NCBI GenBank assembly: GCA_036170535.1
Contig: JAVHPJ010000066.1
Span: forward strand, 1 to 55,836
Length of the DNA stretch: 55,836 nt
Source: SSF53 sp036170535
Lineage (GTDB): Bacteria; Spirochaetota; Leptospiria; Leptospirales; Leptonemataceae
Direction: 5' to 3'
Both the position numbers and the translations under genes were made by a program. This document shows positions 9,158 through 18,294 of this stretch, piece after piece. How positions within the stretch are numbered: position 1 is the first letter of the stretch; every line of letters starts with the position of its first letter. A model generated the notes under the pieces. That model searched no databases, was not told the DNA's origin, and worked only from the letters and a program-made list of their open reading frames with translations.

Positions 9158-9733
9158 TTACTTTACCGAGGGGGAGATCGAAAGGGGTTCGCGGGCGAAG
9201 GCCTGGTCCAGTTCCGGCCCGCCGAGCTTGGTGAAAAGCTCATCCAGCATGCGCCGCAAGGGCAGATCCGGGACCACGCTGGACAGCATGGCCAGGCCGC
9301 TGATGCCGCTGATCAAAAGCCAGACCGTATCGTAGGGGACGGGATAAGGCCGCCACAAGTCGACCACGTGATCGCGAAACATATCCGCGAGAGCCGCGCG
9401 CAGTTCCGGCATCTGGTTGGCCATGGCGTGAATTTCAACCATCATACGCGCGTCTTCCAGGAGCTCCTTTTCGAGCATATCGAGCAGTTGATCGCGCGTT
9501 ACAATGTACTTCATGCGCTCCTTGTCGAGCTTGCATACATAGCGCAAGAGTTCGACAAAGAGCTGTTCTTTAGAGCCAAAGTAGTGATGCACTAACCCGT
9601 GGTTTACGCCTGCGACGCGCGCGACCTCTTTCACCGTCGTGGCGGCGTGGCCGAGCGTAAGCAGGCACTCCTCGGCGGCGTAGAGCAGTTTCTCGCGCGT
9701 CCCGAGATCCGCCGGCATGGGTTGTGGCAGCAT
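9158..9733 (-). CDS. TetR/AcrR-family transcriptional regulator
   Basis: 191 aa. The N-terminal helix-turn-helix is clear: TREKLLYAAEECLLTLGHAA, then VKEVARVAGVNHGLVHHYFG, the standard TetR recognition-helix pattern. The rest is an all-helical ligand/dimer domain with no recognisable ligand signature. The gene lies upstream of and on the same strand as the RND pump and TolC-like genes, with two inverted repeats in between. It probably represses that operon and is relieved by a pump substrate. Start chosen at the ATG at 9733; a second ATG seven codons in (MPADLG) is possible because neither has a strong ribosome site. Confidence 0.92.
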   Translation of the reverse strand: MLPQPMPADLGTREKLLYAAEECLLTLGHAATTVKEVARVAGVNHGLVHHYFGSKEQLFVELLRYVCKLDKERMKYIVTRDQLLDMLEKELLEDARMMVEIHAMANQMPELRAALADMFRDHVVDLWRPYPVPYDTVWLLISGISGLAMLSSVVPDLPLRRMLDELFTKLGGPELDQAFAREPLSISPSVK

Positions 9734-9768
9734 ACGCAGAGCTTATCCCGAAGAATCGGCTGCGGCAA

Positions 9769-9793
9769 GGAAAAAACAACCGCCAGCCGGTTT
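9769..9793 (-). terminator. Rho-independent terminator of the PD40/OmpA gene
   Basis: On the minus strand AACCG-GCTGG-CGGTT forms a 5-bp stem followed by G and six T's. It starts 29 bases past the stop of the PD40/OmpA gene and precedes the TetR gene. The stem is short but the T-run and position are right. Confidence 0.6.
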
Positions 9794-9821
9794 CTTTGGG
9801 ATTCCGACCTGCGGCGAAACG

Positions 9822-11420
9822 CTATTGAATCACAAATTCAGTGCGGCGATTGCGTTCGTCCGCTCCCGCTCCGGTCGAATTGACGGAGGGACGCGACGCA
9901 CCGGCGCCGCGCACGCTTAATCGCCCGGCGCTAACGCCGCGCTCTACAAGAAAATCGCGCACAGCGCGCGCCCGACTCTCGCTCAGGCGTTGATTGTGCT
10001 CCGCGCCGCCATGTAAATCCGTGTGGCCGATGATTTCAATTCTGGCGCTTGCGTTTTCGCGCAGGAATTTGAGTAGTTCTTCGAGCGCGGGCGCCGATTC
10101 CGGCTTGAGCACGGCCTGATCAAAATCAAAGTAGATGGCGCGAGTTTCAAACGAAGCGCCGCGTTCGATCGGAACCAGATCGATCGTGCGTTGCAGCGTT
10201 TCGCGATCGCGAAGCGCCAGCGCGTTAAAGGGGATGCCGTCGGCGGCCGGTTTTTCCAGCGCGTTTTGCACGGCGGCGATGTCGAATTCCGTTTCGTAGG
10301 GCAAATATCCGGGACGCTCCACTTGCAGACGCAAGCGGCGACTGCCTGCCGGAGGTTCCGCCGCAAAGGTTCCGTTCGCTCCGCTCTCCGCGCGCACGCC
10401 CGGCGCGCCGTCGAAAATTACAGTCGCTCGCGCAGCGAGCGGCGCGCCGGATTTAGAGTCGCGCACCAAAAACTCATAGCGCGGCGTCAGCGGCGCCAGT
10501 TTCGCGTAGAGATCGTATTTGCCGCCGCCGCCCGGCCGATTGGAAGCCAGCACCACGTGTCCGCCGACGCTTACGTAATAAATGTCGTTTTGATCGGTGT
10601 TAATCTCCGGGCCCAGGTTTTCCGGCGCCGTAAATGCTCCGTTACGCTCTTCGGTGTAATACACATCCCAGCCGCCGGCGCCGCCCGGACGCCGCGAGGC
10701 GAAGTAGTACCCTGGTCGGTCAAAGGCCGGGGTCAGCGCAGTGTCCTGGTGACCGGAATTAATTTCCGCGGGCAGACGCGCGATGGCGCCAAAACTGCCG
10801 CCGGAGTACGTCGCCTGGTGCACGGTTGACTGACCCATGTCGCCAAAGGGCCAGCGCGAAAAAAAGAAGCGACCGTTGCGCAGATCCAGCGCCGGCGCGC
10901 GTTCATGCGCGGCCGTGTTGACTCCGCCCGGCAGAGGCGCGGGCGCGCTCCAACCGGCGGGCGTGCGGCGCGACCAGTAAATATCAAAACTCACGCGAAT
11001 GCGGCCCTGTGCATCGGCCGGCATTTCGAGACTGCCGTCCCGATCGCTGGCGAAAAAGATCATCGCGCCGTCCGGCGTAATGAAGGGCGTCTCATCGTTA
11101 AACGGCGAGTTCAGGGCGGCCAGCGGCGCGGGCTCGCTCCAGCGGCCATCGGCAAATTGCGCGATATAGAGATTCTGGTACTGCTCGCCGCCGCGCCGCG
11201 AATTAAAGACCATCGTCTTCCCGTCGGCCGTGAGCGAAGGACCAAATTCATCGGCCTCCGTGTTAACCGGCGCGCCCAGGTTTTGCAGGCCGGGCGCGGG
11301 AGTCGGCGCCGGGGTCGACATCGGCGTTTGCTGGGCCTGGGCGCCGGCCAGGGGCGCAAGCAAAAGACAGGCAACCAGCGCGCGGCGGCGGGCGAAAGCG
11401 AAGGAAGGGCGACGAATCAT
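9822..11420 (-). CDS. PD40 beta-propeller / OmpA-like peptidoglycan-binding envelope protein
   Basis: 532 aa. A signal peptide (residues 1-29, ending AGAQAQ) is followed by a Pro/Thr-rich linker. Residues about 55-330 hold WD40-like PD40 repeats (EFGPSLTADGKTMVFNS, ETPFITPDGAMIFFASDRDG, GYYFASRRPGGAGGWDVYY). A short carboxypeptidase-regulatory-like beta domain comes next (about 345-400). Residues about 430-532 are an OmpA C-terminal domain: IEIIGHTDLHGGAEHNQRLS and RAVRDFLVERGVSAGRLSVR, which binds diaminopimelate of the cell wall. This order is common in Bacteroidetes, spirochaetes and some gliding/secretion components. It is monocistronic and followed by a hairpin terminator. The role is probably envelope anchoring or sensing; the exact partner is unknown. 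Confidence 0.9.
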   Translation of the reverse strand: MIRRPSFAFARRRALVACLLLAPLAGAQAQQTPMSTPAPTPAPGLQNLGAPVNTEADEFGPSLTADGKTMVFNSRRGGEQYQNLYIAQFADGRWSEPAPLAALNSPFNDETPFITPDGAMIFFASDRDGSLEMPADAQGRIRVSFDIYWSRRTPAGWSAPAPLPGGVNTAAHERAPALDLRNGRFFFSRWPFGDMGQSTVHQATYSGGSFGAIARLPAEINSGHQDTALTPAFDRPGYYFASRRPGGAGGWDVYYTEERNGAFTAPENLGPEINTDQNDIYYVSVGGHVVLASNRPGGGGKYDLYAKLAPLTPRYEFLVRDSKSGAPLAARATVIFDGAPGVRAESGANGTFAAEPPAGSRRLRLQVERPGYLPYETEFDIAAVQNALEKPAADGIPFNALALRDRETLQRTIDLVPIERGASFETRAIYFDFDQAVLKPESAPALEELLKFLRENASARIEIIGHTDLHGGAEHNQRLSESRARAVRDFLVERGVSAGRLSVRGAGASRPSVNSTGAGADERNRRTEFVIQ

Positions 11421-11484
11421 GGTATGATCGTCGGCTATTCCCGCACTTACTTAAGGGCGCCGGAGGCTGCGTGTGACATTTTTA

Positions 11485-14400
11485 CTACTTGATGTGTTTT
11501 TGATACGGCGTTGCCATAATGCGTGCATTGGCTACATCGAGATCGTACACATAGGACAAGGGCTGCTCGGTCCACTCGCGAGGCTTCGCGCAGCGTGCGA
11601 CTTCGTAACCAGCTGGATCCAACCAACTGAGTCCATCGTCTGTTTCAAGCGGAAGTACCGCCACGTGCGGAGCGCGGTGTTCGCCTGAAGGTCGCGAAAG
11701 CATTACGCTAACTTCAAAATTGGGGTTACCCGCAGTTACAGCGGGTTGCATATCGAAGGCCTCAACCCAATCTCGAATTTGGCGAGGATCAAGTGCATCA
11801 TTCGCATCAGTGTCGGCCGGTAAATTTTCATAGTAAGTTAAGGCTTTTTTTTCTGCTTGAGGACGATCTTTCGCGTCCCCGCGCGCAAGCAGAAAGGCCG
11901 CGACGGGATCAAGTGTACCCCAAGTAACCAGTTCCTTAATCCAGAAGGCTATCCACGGTAATCCGCTGCGGGGCCAGTCTGCGATCTCCAACGCGCGAAT
12001 TGGCTGCTCGCCCTCTACGGAGTCAAGCAGTAGACTGATGACGCTTCCAAGCCCCCAAGCCCCGCGGTAAACGAAGTTTTTTGCAACGAAATCGTACCAG
12101 CTCGTGATATCTTTTGATTCTGGTTGGTCCGGCAACGTGGGCTTGGCCAGCCACCAGCGAAGCAACTGCGGCCAGTCCTGAAATTTCTTGCGGCGTCCGA
12201 GCTGGGTTGCAATCTGGAAGGATGGTACTTGAGAGAGAAGATCAAAAACGCTACAAATGAAGTTAAAGCGCTGTTCTACTGTCCAGTGTGCATAATCAGC
12301 GCCGCCCTGAAGCGCCGCACGAACTTCTGCGGCTAGCTCTATGAGACGGATCGCAGAATATGGCGACAAGCTCGTCCTGTATATGCGACGGCGTTGCGCT
12401 GCATCCGGATACACTGCCTTGATTGCACGACCGCGTGCCAACCATATTCCTGCCATGCGGGTTTCGTCTTGGTGTGCGGCGAAAGCATACGTGCGGCGCC
12501 ATATGGCGGAGAGTTCCGCTTCAACTTGAACGGGATCTAACTCCACCTGCCGCAACTCTTCGACCTCTTGCAGCGCCGCGATCAGGAAGGCGTCGAGCGA
12601 ATCCAAGTATTTATACGCCGGGGCAAGTTCTTGGGCCGTCAGGCGAATAGCCGTTTGTTCAAGCCATGTGTCGAACTCCGCGGGAGCGCCGCCACCTGCC
12701 AGATCCTTCCACGCAGACTCAAGTGCGCGGAGCAAGTGCGCAAGCGGGCTTGAAGCTTCATCCGCAGGCGTGTCTTTGCCAGCGGCGGCGATTGTATCCT
12801 CGATTTGAGCGACTAATTGCTTGTAGCCGTTCCATTGCCGGCTTAATTTCCTATCGCGCCCAGCCCGCTCCGGAAGCACGACCAGGGCGCTTCCCTCTGT
12901 GGCAACCCCGGGCCGGCCCGCCCTCCCAATCAGGTTGTTGAACTCGTGCAAACTCATTAGGTCCTTCCCGCGGTAGACACTGGGAATCAGCAGGTAATTG
13001 ACGGGAATGTTGACGCCTTCGGAAAGCGTCGAAGTCGCGATGATGACTCGCACAAAGCCGCGATCGATAGCGGTCTTGAGTCGTCTGGCAAGCAATCCCG
13101 GCATCTTTCCGTGATGAACGGCGATACCTCGGCAAAGTAGCCGGTACTCCACTGATTGCTCGGTGAAGTAATCCGCCGCGCTGGCTAGGCAGCGGACCCA
13201 TAGGTCGTCGTTCTCGTCAACAGCCTGATAGTTGGGCAGCGTGTTTACAGGCCAGCTCTCGATGAGTTCGACGCATGTTGCCGAGAACCCCTCAATATTC
13301 TGGGTTACCGAAATTAGGACAGAAGGTTTTGAACCATCGGGGCGCTCAGCGGCAAGTTGCAAGGCGGCCCACAATGTCGGTCCTCGCATACGCACGTCCG
13401 GACCGTCAGCGCCATTGATGCCACCTGGTAACGCTGGGAACGGGCTTGGCACAAATGGCGTGTCCGCTCCTTGCTCGTCGTCGAACTTCATGGATCGACC
13501 ATCCATTAAGTCGTACCAAATGGTGTAATTGCCAGCCATGCCGACTTCCAAGTGACCAAGCATCTGCCGGGTGCTGCGATAGGACGAAGTTACAGGTGAG
13601 GCGTCAGGCGCCCCACTGATCCATCGTGCGAGGGCTGGAGCCGCACGTGCAGCCACCGCAGATAGCGCGACCACTCGGAAGCCGTGGTCATCTTGCGCCC
13701 GAAGCAGTCGGGCACCCAACTGTTCAAGACGGAACGGGCGCGATGAACCATCTTCGAGTCCGCCCAAGCGAGCGTGATCTTGCTCGACCATGTGCGCTTC
13801 GTCAACGATGACCAGGCGGACGCGGCGCAGGAAATGGACGCCGAGATAGCGCAAGAGCGCGTCGGCCTTCTCGAACGTACAAATGACGATCGTAGCCCGA
13901 TCGGTTTGGATCCAGGCGTCCGTCGGGCCCCAATCGACGCCGCCATAAAGACCAGTTACAACGACCGGTTGGGCTGCGATCCCCTTTAGATCTTGTCCGA
14001 GGCGACCTTCGACCTCAGCCGCAAGAGCGCGTGACGGCACAAGGTAAAGGACCATGTTATCCGTTGGAAGCACGGCGGCGCCAAAACGACCCCCGGGCGG
14101 CTCACTAAAAAGGCCCTGTATAACGCCGAGGGTCGCTACCGTAGTTTTTCCTGAGCCGGTCGGCGTACAGAGTACGAACGAGGAGTTGGTAAGTAAGCGT
14201 TCCATCCCGGCCTCTTGGGCGGGCCAAACTAGCGCGCGACGGTTGGCGAATGCGGAGCGCGCGAACTGTGCCAATGCCGCGCTCGCAGCATCGCTGGAGA
14301 CCTCTCGAAGCCGGTCAATTCTCGGCCAAAGACAGGCCTCAACGAAGCGACGGCAGCTGGCGGCTGTGAGCTGTGCAAGTAAATATGAGTATGGATCCCG

Positions 14401-15051
14401 ACTATGTAAAAAGGTCGCTGCAAGGCCATCGAGTTTTGCAAGTGCACGTTCAGGCTTCGCATCACTACCCGTCCGCAGGTAGGTGCAAACTGTTCCTAAA
14501 CACATGACCACGTGCTGAAACGTGTAGGTCATAAGATCAGCCGAATCACTGCGGCTTTTAACTTGAGACGTGCGGTGATTTCGCCAGAATCTGCGGATCG
14601 CTTCGAGCGTGTCCGGGAAATTTGCACGTAGAAATGTACTCAACAGGACCGATCCTGATTGATTGTTTTCCGCATGACGTAGATGCCCTAGCGCCATCGC
14701 TGGATAGCCTGCAAGTTGATAGGCGGCTGCCGCTAAGAAATGCAACGGCGCTCCGGGCGGCTTTAGACTCGATTGAGACAACCACTCCAGAATCTCCGCT
14801 GCCCTCTTGATTCCAATGCGCCAGCCACTCGCCGGATCAGCGCGCTCTTCAATCAAACCGCACTGGAGCAGCAGCATGGCTTCGTCCAGATAATTGTCGA
14901 CGTCGCCGCTGGAAAACGTCGCCAGCCCTTGACGACCCATGTCGAGCCGCAGACGCTGACTGTAAAGTTTCGCTTGTCGCGCGGTAAGCGCACTGCCCGC
15001 CAATGTTTGGCGGATCTCGCGCGCAATCTCGATGGTGGCCGCGTTCGCCAT
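11485..15051 (-). CDS. HamB-like superfamily 2 (Ski2-type) helicase of a Hachiman-like defence pair
   Basis: 1188 aa. Residues 1-280 are a helical N-terminal region without a recognised motif. Helicase motifs follow: a Q-like entry ALVWPAQEAGMERLL, Walker A TPTGSGKT (about 296-303), DEAH-box VIVDEAHMV (about 415), the second RecA domain with STLSEGVNIPV, and motif VI NLIGRAGRP (about 712). A long C-terminal helical region (about 760-1188) completes it. The VWPAQ entry followed by SFVLCTPTGSGKT and the Ski2-like domains match HamB helicases. The start ATG lies one base after the stop of the upstream HamA-like gene (TGA-G-ATG), and no independent ribosome site is visible, so translation is coupled. 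Probable role: DNA-translocating sensor that controls the nuclease during phage infection. A housekeeping Ski2-like helicase is less likely given the paired gene. Confidence 0.85.
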   Translation of the reverse strand: MANAATIEIAREIRQTLAGSALTARQAKLYSQRLRLDMGRQGLATFSSGDVDNYLDEAMLLLQCGLIEERADPASGWRIGIKRAAEILEWLSQSSLKPPGAPLHFLAAAAYQLAGYPAMALGHLRHAENNQSGSVLLSTFLRANFPDTLEAIRRFWRNHRTSQVKSRSDSADLMTYTFQHVVMCLGTVCTYLRTGSDAKPERALAKLDGLAATFLHSRDPYSYLLAQLTAASCRRFVEACLWPRIDRLREVSSDAASAALAQFARSAFANRRALVWPAQEAGMERLLTNSSFVLCTPTGSGKTTVATLGVIQGLFSEPPGGRFGAAVLPTDNMVLYLVPSRALAAEVEGRLGQDLKGIAAQPVVVTGLYGGVDWGPTDAWIQTDRATIVICTFEKADALLRYLGVHFLRRVRLVIVDEAHMVEQDHARLGGLEDGSSRPFRLEQLGARLLRAQDDHGFRVVALSAVAARAAPALARWISGAPDASPVTSSYRSTRQMLGHLEVGMAGNYTIWYDLMDGRSMKFDDEQGADTPFVPSPFPALPGGINGADGPDVRMRGPTLWAALQLAAERPDGSKPSVLISVTQNIEGFSATCVELIESWPVNTLPNYQAVDENDDLWVRCLASAADYFTEQSVEYRLLCRGIAVHHGKMPGLLARRLKTAIDRGFVRVIIATSTLSEGVNIPVNYLLIPSVYRGKDLMSLHEFNNLIGRAGRPGVATEGSALVVLPERAGRDRKLSRQWNGYKQLVAQIEDTIAAAGKDTPADEASSPLAHLLRALESAWKDLAGGGAPAEFDTWLEQTAIRLTAQELAPAYKYLDSLDAFLIAALQEVEELRQVELDPVQVEAELSAIWRRTYAFAAHQDETRMAGIWLARGRAIKAVYPDAAQRRRIYRTSLSPYSAIRLIELAAEVRAALQGGADYAHWTVEQRFNFICSVFDLLSQVPSFQIATQLGRRKKFQDWPQLLRWWLAKPTLPDQPESKDITSWYDFVAKNFVYRGAWGLGSVISLLLDSVEGEQPIRALEIADWPRSGLPWIAFWIKELVTWGTLDPVAAFLLARGDAKDRPQAEKKALTYYENLPADTDANDALDPRQIRDWVEAFDMQPAVTAGNPNFEVSVMLSRPSGEHRAPHVAVLPLETDDGLSWLDPAGYEVARCAKPREWTEQPLSYVYDLDVANARIMATPYQKHIK

Positions 15052-15052
15052 C

Positions 15053-15976
15053 TCAAGTGCCGCGGTAGAGTGTGTTGATCAAGGTGGCCAGTTCTTCGAA
15101 CTGGAACTCCATACCTTCCAGTTTCCGAGCCGCGGTATATGCGGGATGGGGCGCGGTAGCGGGCATCCAAGCTACGCGTCTGCCCTTGGAGGGTATCCGC
15201 CCACACGCATACCCAACGCCATCATGCCGACCTGCGACACGATAGCCGCCCCTCCAGAGCCTTAACAGCGCTTCCTGCCACGCATGGGCTACAGGCGTCT
15301 CGTAATCTTCGAGGAGATTGATGAGTTCGCGGATACCGGATGGTTTTGCTCCCGCCTTGGAAAGCTTAGCGTGCGCATCTTTGATTTCGCGTTGATCGTT
15401 CGCATCGAGGCACTTGGCCTCAAGCATTAGAAAATCCGTTATCGTATTTTCTTCGTTAATGCGGAACGCTATGCCATCATCACCGGTGCGGCCCGGTCGA
15501 AGCTCCTTCCTATCATCTGGATTATAGTTTTCCCCGGCAAGCAGACGATCGGCGATTGCATCTATGTGTTGAAACTCAACATCGTGAAATCGAAAGAGCA
15601 TCGCCGGAATAACCCAATCCGTGTGGCCGTGAGCACCCCAATGCTCAACCGCAAGGGTCGCAAGCGTTTCTCCGAGATAACCTTTCAATGCAACCTGATG
15701 CAGCAACCCGGGGTAATTGGCGGCCGGATCCGCTGCAGAATCGTTGAATGGAGAGAGATCGTCTTCGAAACCAAGGCGAATTCGCCGCCGCGCGTCCTCG
15801 TGGGCCTCGTCAATGTAGGCTATCAATTCATCACGGATTGCGGCCAGTTCAAGCCTATTTTCCCGCCAAACTCTGAGGCGATATCGCGGATGGCTATGCG
15901 GATGGCTATGCGGAATCTCGCAGCTAACCAACCACGCATTCAATAACGATAGAGACAGCCGTCTACTGCGAATCAA
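15053..15976 (-). CDS. HamA-like (DUF1837-like) PD-(D/E)XK nuclease, divergent
   Basis: 307 aa from a TTG start with a strong ribosome site (GAGGAG, 7 nt upstream), in frame and better supported than any internal start. Seen: a GxLGE motif (KGYLGETLATLAVEHWG, residues 98-114), then GDDGI (165-169) and LEAK (185-188). DUF1837/HamA proteins have the same order: a GELGE helix, a DGI/DGV loop and an ExK strand forming a PD-(D/E)XK nuclease core. Here D167 to E186 is 19 residues, longer than I recall for characterised HamA. An odd HSHPHSHP stretch (23-30) comes from a 12-bp tandem repeat. Paired and coupled with the HamB-like helicase. I infer it degrades DNA when released or activated by that helicase. 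Family assignment is by motif only. Confidence 0.65.
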   Translation of the reverse strand: MIRSRRLSLSLLNAWLVSCEIPHSHPHSHPRYRLRVWRENRLELAAIRDELIAYIDEAHEDARRRIRLGFEDDLSPFNDSAADPAANYPGLLHQVALKGYLGETLATLAVEHWGAHGHTDWVIPAMLFRFHDVEFQHIDAIADRLLAGENYNPDDRKELRPGRTGDDGIAFRINEENTITDFLMLEAKCLDANDQREIKDAHAKLSKAGAKPSGIRELINLLEDYETPVAHAWQEALLRLWRGGYRVAGRHDGVGYACGRIPSKGRRVAWMPATAPHPAYTAARKLEGMEFQFEELATLINTLYRGT

Positions 15977-16191
15977 GCACGATCTCCTCTTCGCATAGGA
16001 ATGGCATCGCAGCTTGGCCTTTGGTTAGTGAAAGGCATAAGAAGGTTACGTACGGCGCTCCAAAAATATCCCATCACCATGCGCCCCAACCTCGCGGCAA
16101 TACCAGCTTACTGCTGCACCATACAGAAAGCGCGCATTAGCCATCCATACTTGCTCGATGCACGTTGGTTTCACCGGAGAATTCCGTAAAA

Positions 16192-16220
16192 ATTAGCCGA
16201 CTGCGTTCAAAATCTGTCAA
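16192..16220 (-). promoter_or_regulatory. Candidate promoter of the HamAB-like operon
   Basis: The minus strand has TTGACA (16215-16220), a 17-base spacer and GCTAAT (16192-16197), about 215 bases upstream of the HamA-like start. The -35 is perfect and the -10 matches four of six. The rest of the 15977-16265 gap shows nothing recognisable apart from the ribosome site next to the start. Confidence 0.4.
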
Positions 16221-16265
16221 CCAAAAACAATCTGGTAAGCCACAAAGCCCAGCCGGCAGCGCAGA

Positions 16266-17579
16266 TCAGAAACCGCTTTTTAGAAGGCCGACGGGCTCGG
16301 CCTTGCCGCGCAGGCGCACCCGCCCGGCCGGCATGAGGCGCTCGCGCAAGGCGTCCGGCAAATCGGCGCAAGCGTCCTCGGTTACAGCGATCGTGCAGGC
16401 GAGCTTTTTGGTGGCCGCCTGGACGCGCGCCGCGGTGTTTACGCCATCGCCAATCACCGTGTAGTCCTTACGGCTCGCACTGCCGATGGCGCCCTGCAAC
16501 ACCTCCGCCAGATGTACGCCGACGCCCATGCGCAGCGGCGGCAAGTTTCGCGCAGCGCGCGCGGCGTTCAAACGATCCAGCGCGACCTGCATCTCAAAGG
16601 CCGCCGCGACCGCCGCCGGCGCCGGATCTGCGAGGGGCACCAGTCCGCCAAACACGGCCATAACCGCGTCGCCAATAAACTTATCGATGACGCCGCCGGC
16701 CTGCACAATCGGCGCGGTAATTGCATCGAAGTACTCATTTAACTGGGCGACCAGATCTTCCGGCTCGAGAGTTTCGCTGAGGCTGGTAAAACCGCGAATG
16801 TCGGCGAATAGAATCGCCACGCGCACCTGCTCGCCGCTCGAAACGCCGGCGTCGCGCAGCGTACGATCCACGACTTCGTCGCTGACCAGCGCGCCCATCA
16901 CACGCCGCATATGAGTGCGGCGATCCTCTTCTTGCAGCAGACGGCCAAACAAGGCTTTGGTATACGATGAGACCACGCCGATTAACACGCCAAACACCAG
17001 CAGGGCGAAGACGCGCACATAAAAGGGCGCGGGCGAAGCGATCACGCGCTGCATGCTCGGGTCCGGCGCAATTACGGCGAGCAACTCCGGCTCCGCGAAC
17101 AGATACGCAACCAGAAAGGACGCACTGGCGCAGGCGCCGGTAAAAATTGACAGACGCAGATCAAAGGCGAGCGCGGTCAGCGCGATAAAGGGAAAATACG
17201 CCACGTTCGCCGGACTCTGGAGGTAGGTCGCAGCGCCGGCCGGCAGGGAGATCTCGCAGAGCAAAAAGAAAACCGAAGGCGCCGTGGCCAGCGCCGCAAA
17301 AATCATGTAAATCCAGACCGGCCGCGTCACGCCCCGGCGCGCAACAAGATGGAGCAAAAACACCAGCAGGGCGCAGGAAAAAACAAACGCGAGCAGCGGC
17401 CAGAAGTAGGCGAAGGGCACGCCGGTTTTCCATCCGATAAAAGCCACAAACAAGCCGATCAGAAACACCAGGGCGGCGCCGTAGCCGGCGCCAAGGCTCA
17501 GCGCGCGCAGGGACTCGCGCAGCAAACGTTCGCCAAAACTGGAGTCCGGCGCGACTTCGGATGGATTTTCTGGCTGCAT
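16266..17579 (-). CDS. Membrane class III adenylate/guanylate cyclase
   Basis: 437 aa. Residues 30-205 contain about six hydrophobic segments (for example AALVFLIGLFVAFIGW and FALLVFGVLIGVVSSY), then a short coiled linker with QEEDRRTHMRRVMGALVSD. The catalytic domain occupies 250-437: metal-binding D260 in LFADIRGFTSLSE, K300 and D304 in GGVIDKFIGDAVMAVFGG, D378 in TVIGDGVNTAARV. All expected catalytic residues are present, and K300/D378 favour ATP over GTP. It should make cAMP at the inner membrane in response to a signal felt by the membrane domain, which is unrecognised. It stands alone between the HamAB-like pair and a divergent small membrane protein gene. Confidence 0.93.
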   Translation of the reverse strand: MQPENPSEVAPDSSFGERLLRESLRALSLGAGYGAALVFLIGLFVAFIGWKTGVPFAYFWPLLAFVFSCALLVFLLHLVARRGVTRPVWIYMIFAALATAPSVFFLLCEISLPAGAATYLQSPANVAYFPFIALTALAFDLRLSIFTGACASASFLVAYLFAEPELLAVIAPDPSMQRVIASPAPFYVRVFALLVFGVLIGVVSSYTKALFGRLLQEEDRRTHMRRVMGALVSDEVVDRTLRDAGVSSGEQVRVAILFADIRGFTSLSETLEPEDLVAQLNEYFDAITAPIVQAGGVIDKFIGDAVMAVFGGLVPLADPAPAAVAAAFEMQVALDRLNAARAARNLPPLRMGVGVHLAEVLQGAIGSASRKDYTVIGDGVNTAARVQAATKKLACTIAVTEDACADLPDALRERLMPAGRVRLRGKAEPVGLLKSGF

Positions 17580-17627
17580 GGTTCGATCCTGGTTCTAGAT
17601 TCCGTCATCGGCCCGGCTCTGCACAAC

Positions 17628-18281
17628 ATGAATTCCGGCTTTCAGCCCAATCCCTACGCGGCGCCGCCCGCGGCCTTTGCTCCGAACCTGGCCTTTCTGC
17701 CGCCCGGCTCCGAGCGCGTCGCGCGTCTCTGCCAACGTCTCGCCTGGCCGCCAGCGTTTGTGGCGAGCTTCGCCGGGATTTTTACCGCACTCTACGCGTC
17801 TACGGAAGCCGCCCAGGCCTATGTGGCGCACCTGTCGTTTCAACTGGGACTGGGCGCGGAAACGCCGCTCGCTCTTATGGCAGCCGCCGCCGTGGCCTCG
17901 CCGATTTATATCACTTTGTGGATGCATCTGGCGTTTTATTTTCTGCGCCGCTTCCATCGCATCAGCTGGCTGTACGGTCTTACGCTCTGGATGCCTTTGC
18001 TGAACGCCCTGCCCTTTGTGCTGATGCTCACGCGCGCTTTTTATTACGCCCGCCGCGCGCCGTTGGCGCTCCTGTTCCTCGGGATCTGCTGGGCCGGCGT
18101 TTCCGGCGCCACGCTCGTCAGCTACGGCCTGCTGCTGGGATATGATCAGGAAGACATCGATATTCAACTATTGGTGGCGCGGCTCACGCTCGCCCAGACG
18201 ATTGCGGCCGGTTTGTTTTTACCGCTGCTGGCGGCGTCGCTGCGGCGCATGGAGTCGGGACGGCGGGCGGAAGGGAACTAG
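17628..18281 (+). CDS. Uncharacterised integral membrane protein
   Basis: 217 aa from the ATG at 17628 (MNSGFQPNPYAAPPAA). The frame is open further upstream but that part overlaps the divergent cyclase gene and looks spurious. After a Pro/Ala-rich cytoplasmic tail come about five hydrophobic segments: PPAFVASFAGIFTALYAST, LALMAAAAVASPIYITLWMH, LYGLTLWMPLLNALPFVLML, LALLFLGICWAGVSGATLVS and LTLAQTIAAGLFLPLLAASL. No family motif is recognised. It starts 48 bases from the cyclase start on the opposite strand, so the two may share a control region. It ends only 13 bases before the broken hicB. Confidence 0.75.
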   Translation: MNSGFQPNPYAAPPAAFAPNLAFLPPGSERVARLCQRLAWPPAFVASFAGIFTALYASTEAAQAYVAHLSFQLGLGAETPLALMAAAAVASPIYITLWMHLAFYFLRRFHRISWLYGLTLWMPLLNALPFVLMLTRAFYYARRAPLALLFLGICWAGVSGATLVSYGLLLGYDQEDIDIQLLVARLTLAQTIAAGLFLPLLAASLRRMESGRRAEGN

Positions 18282-18294
18282 CCCGGACTATTCA

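Noticed and set aside
15881..15915. 12-bp tandem repeat as a mobile or CRISPR-like repeat
   Set aside because: Only about two and a half units, inside the HamA-like reading frame (HSHPHSHP); a simple coding duplication.
16001..16189. 62-codon plus-strand frame in the gap upstream of the HamA-like gene
   Set aside because: No ribosome site, no similarity, and it overlaps the likely control region of the HamAB-like operon.
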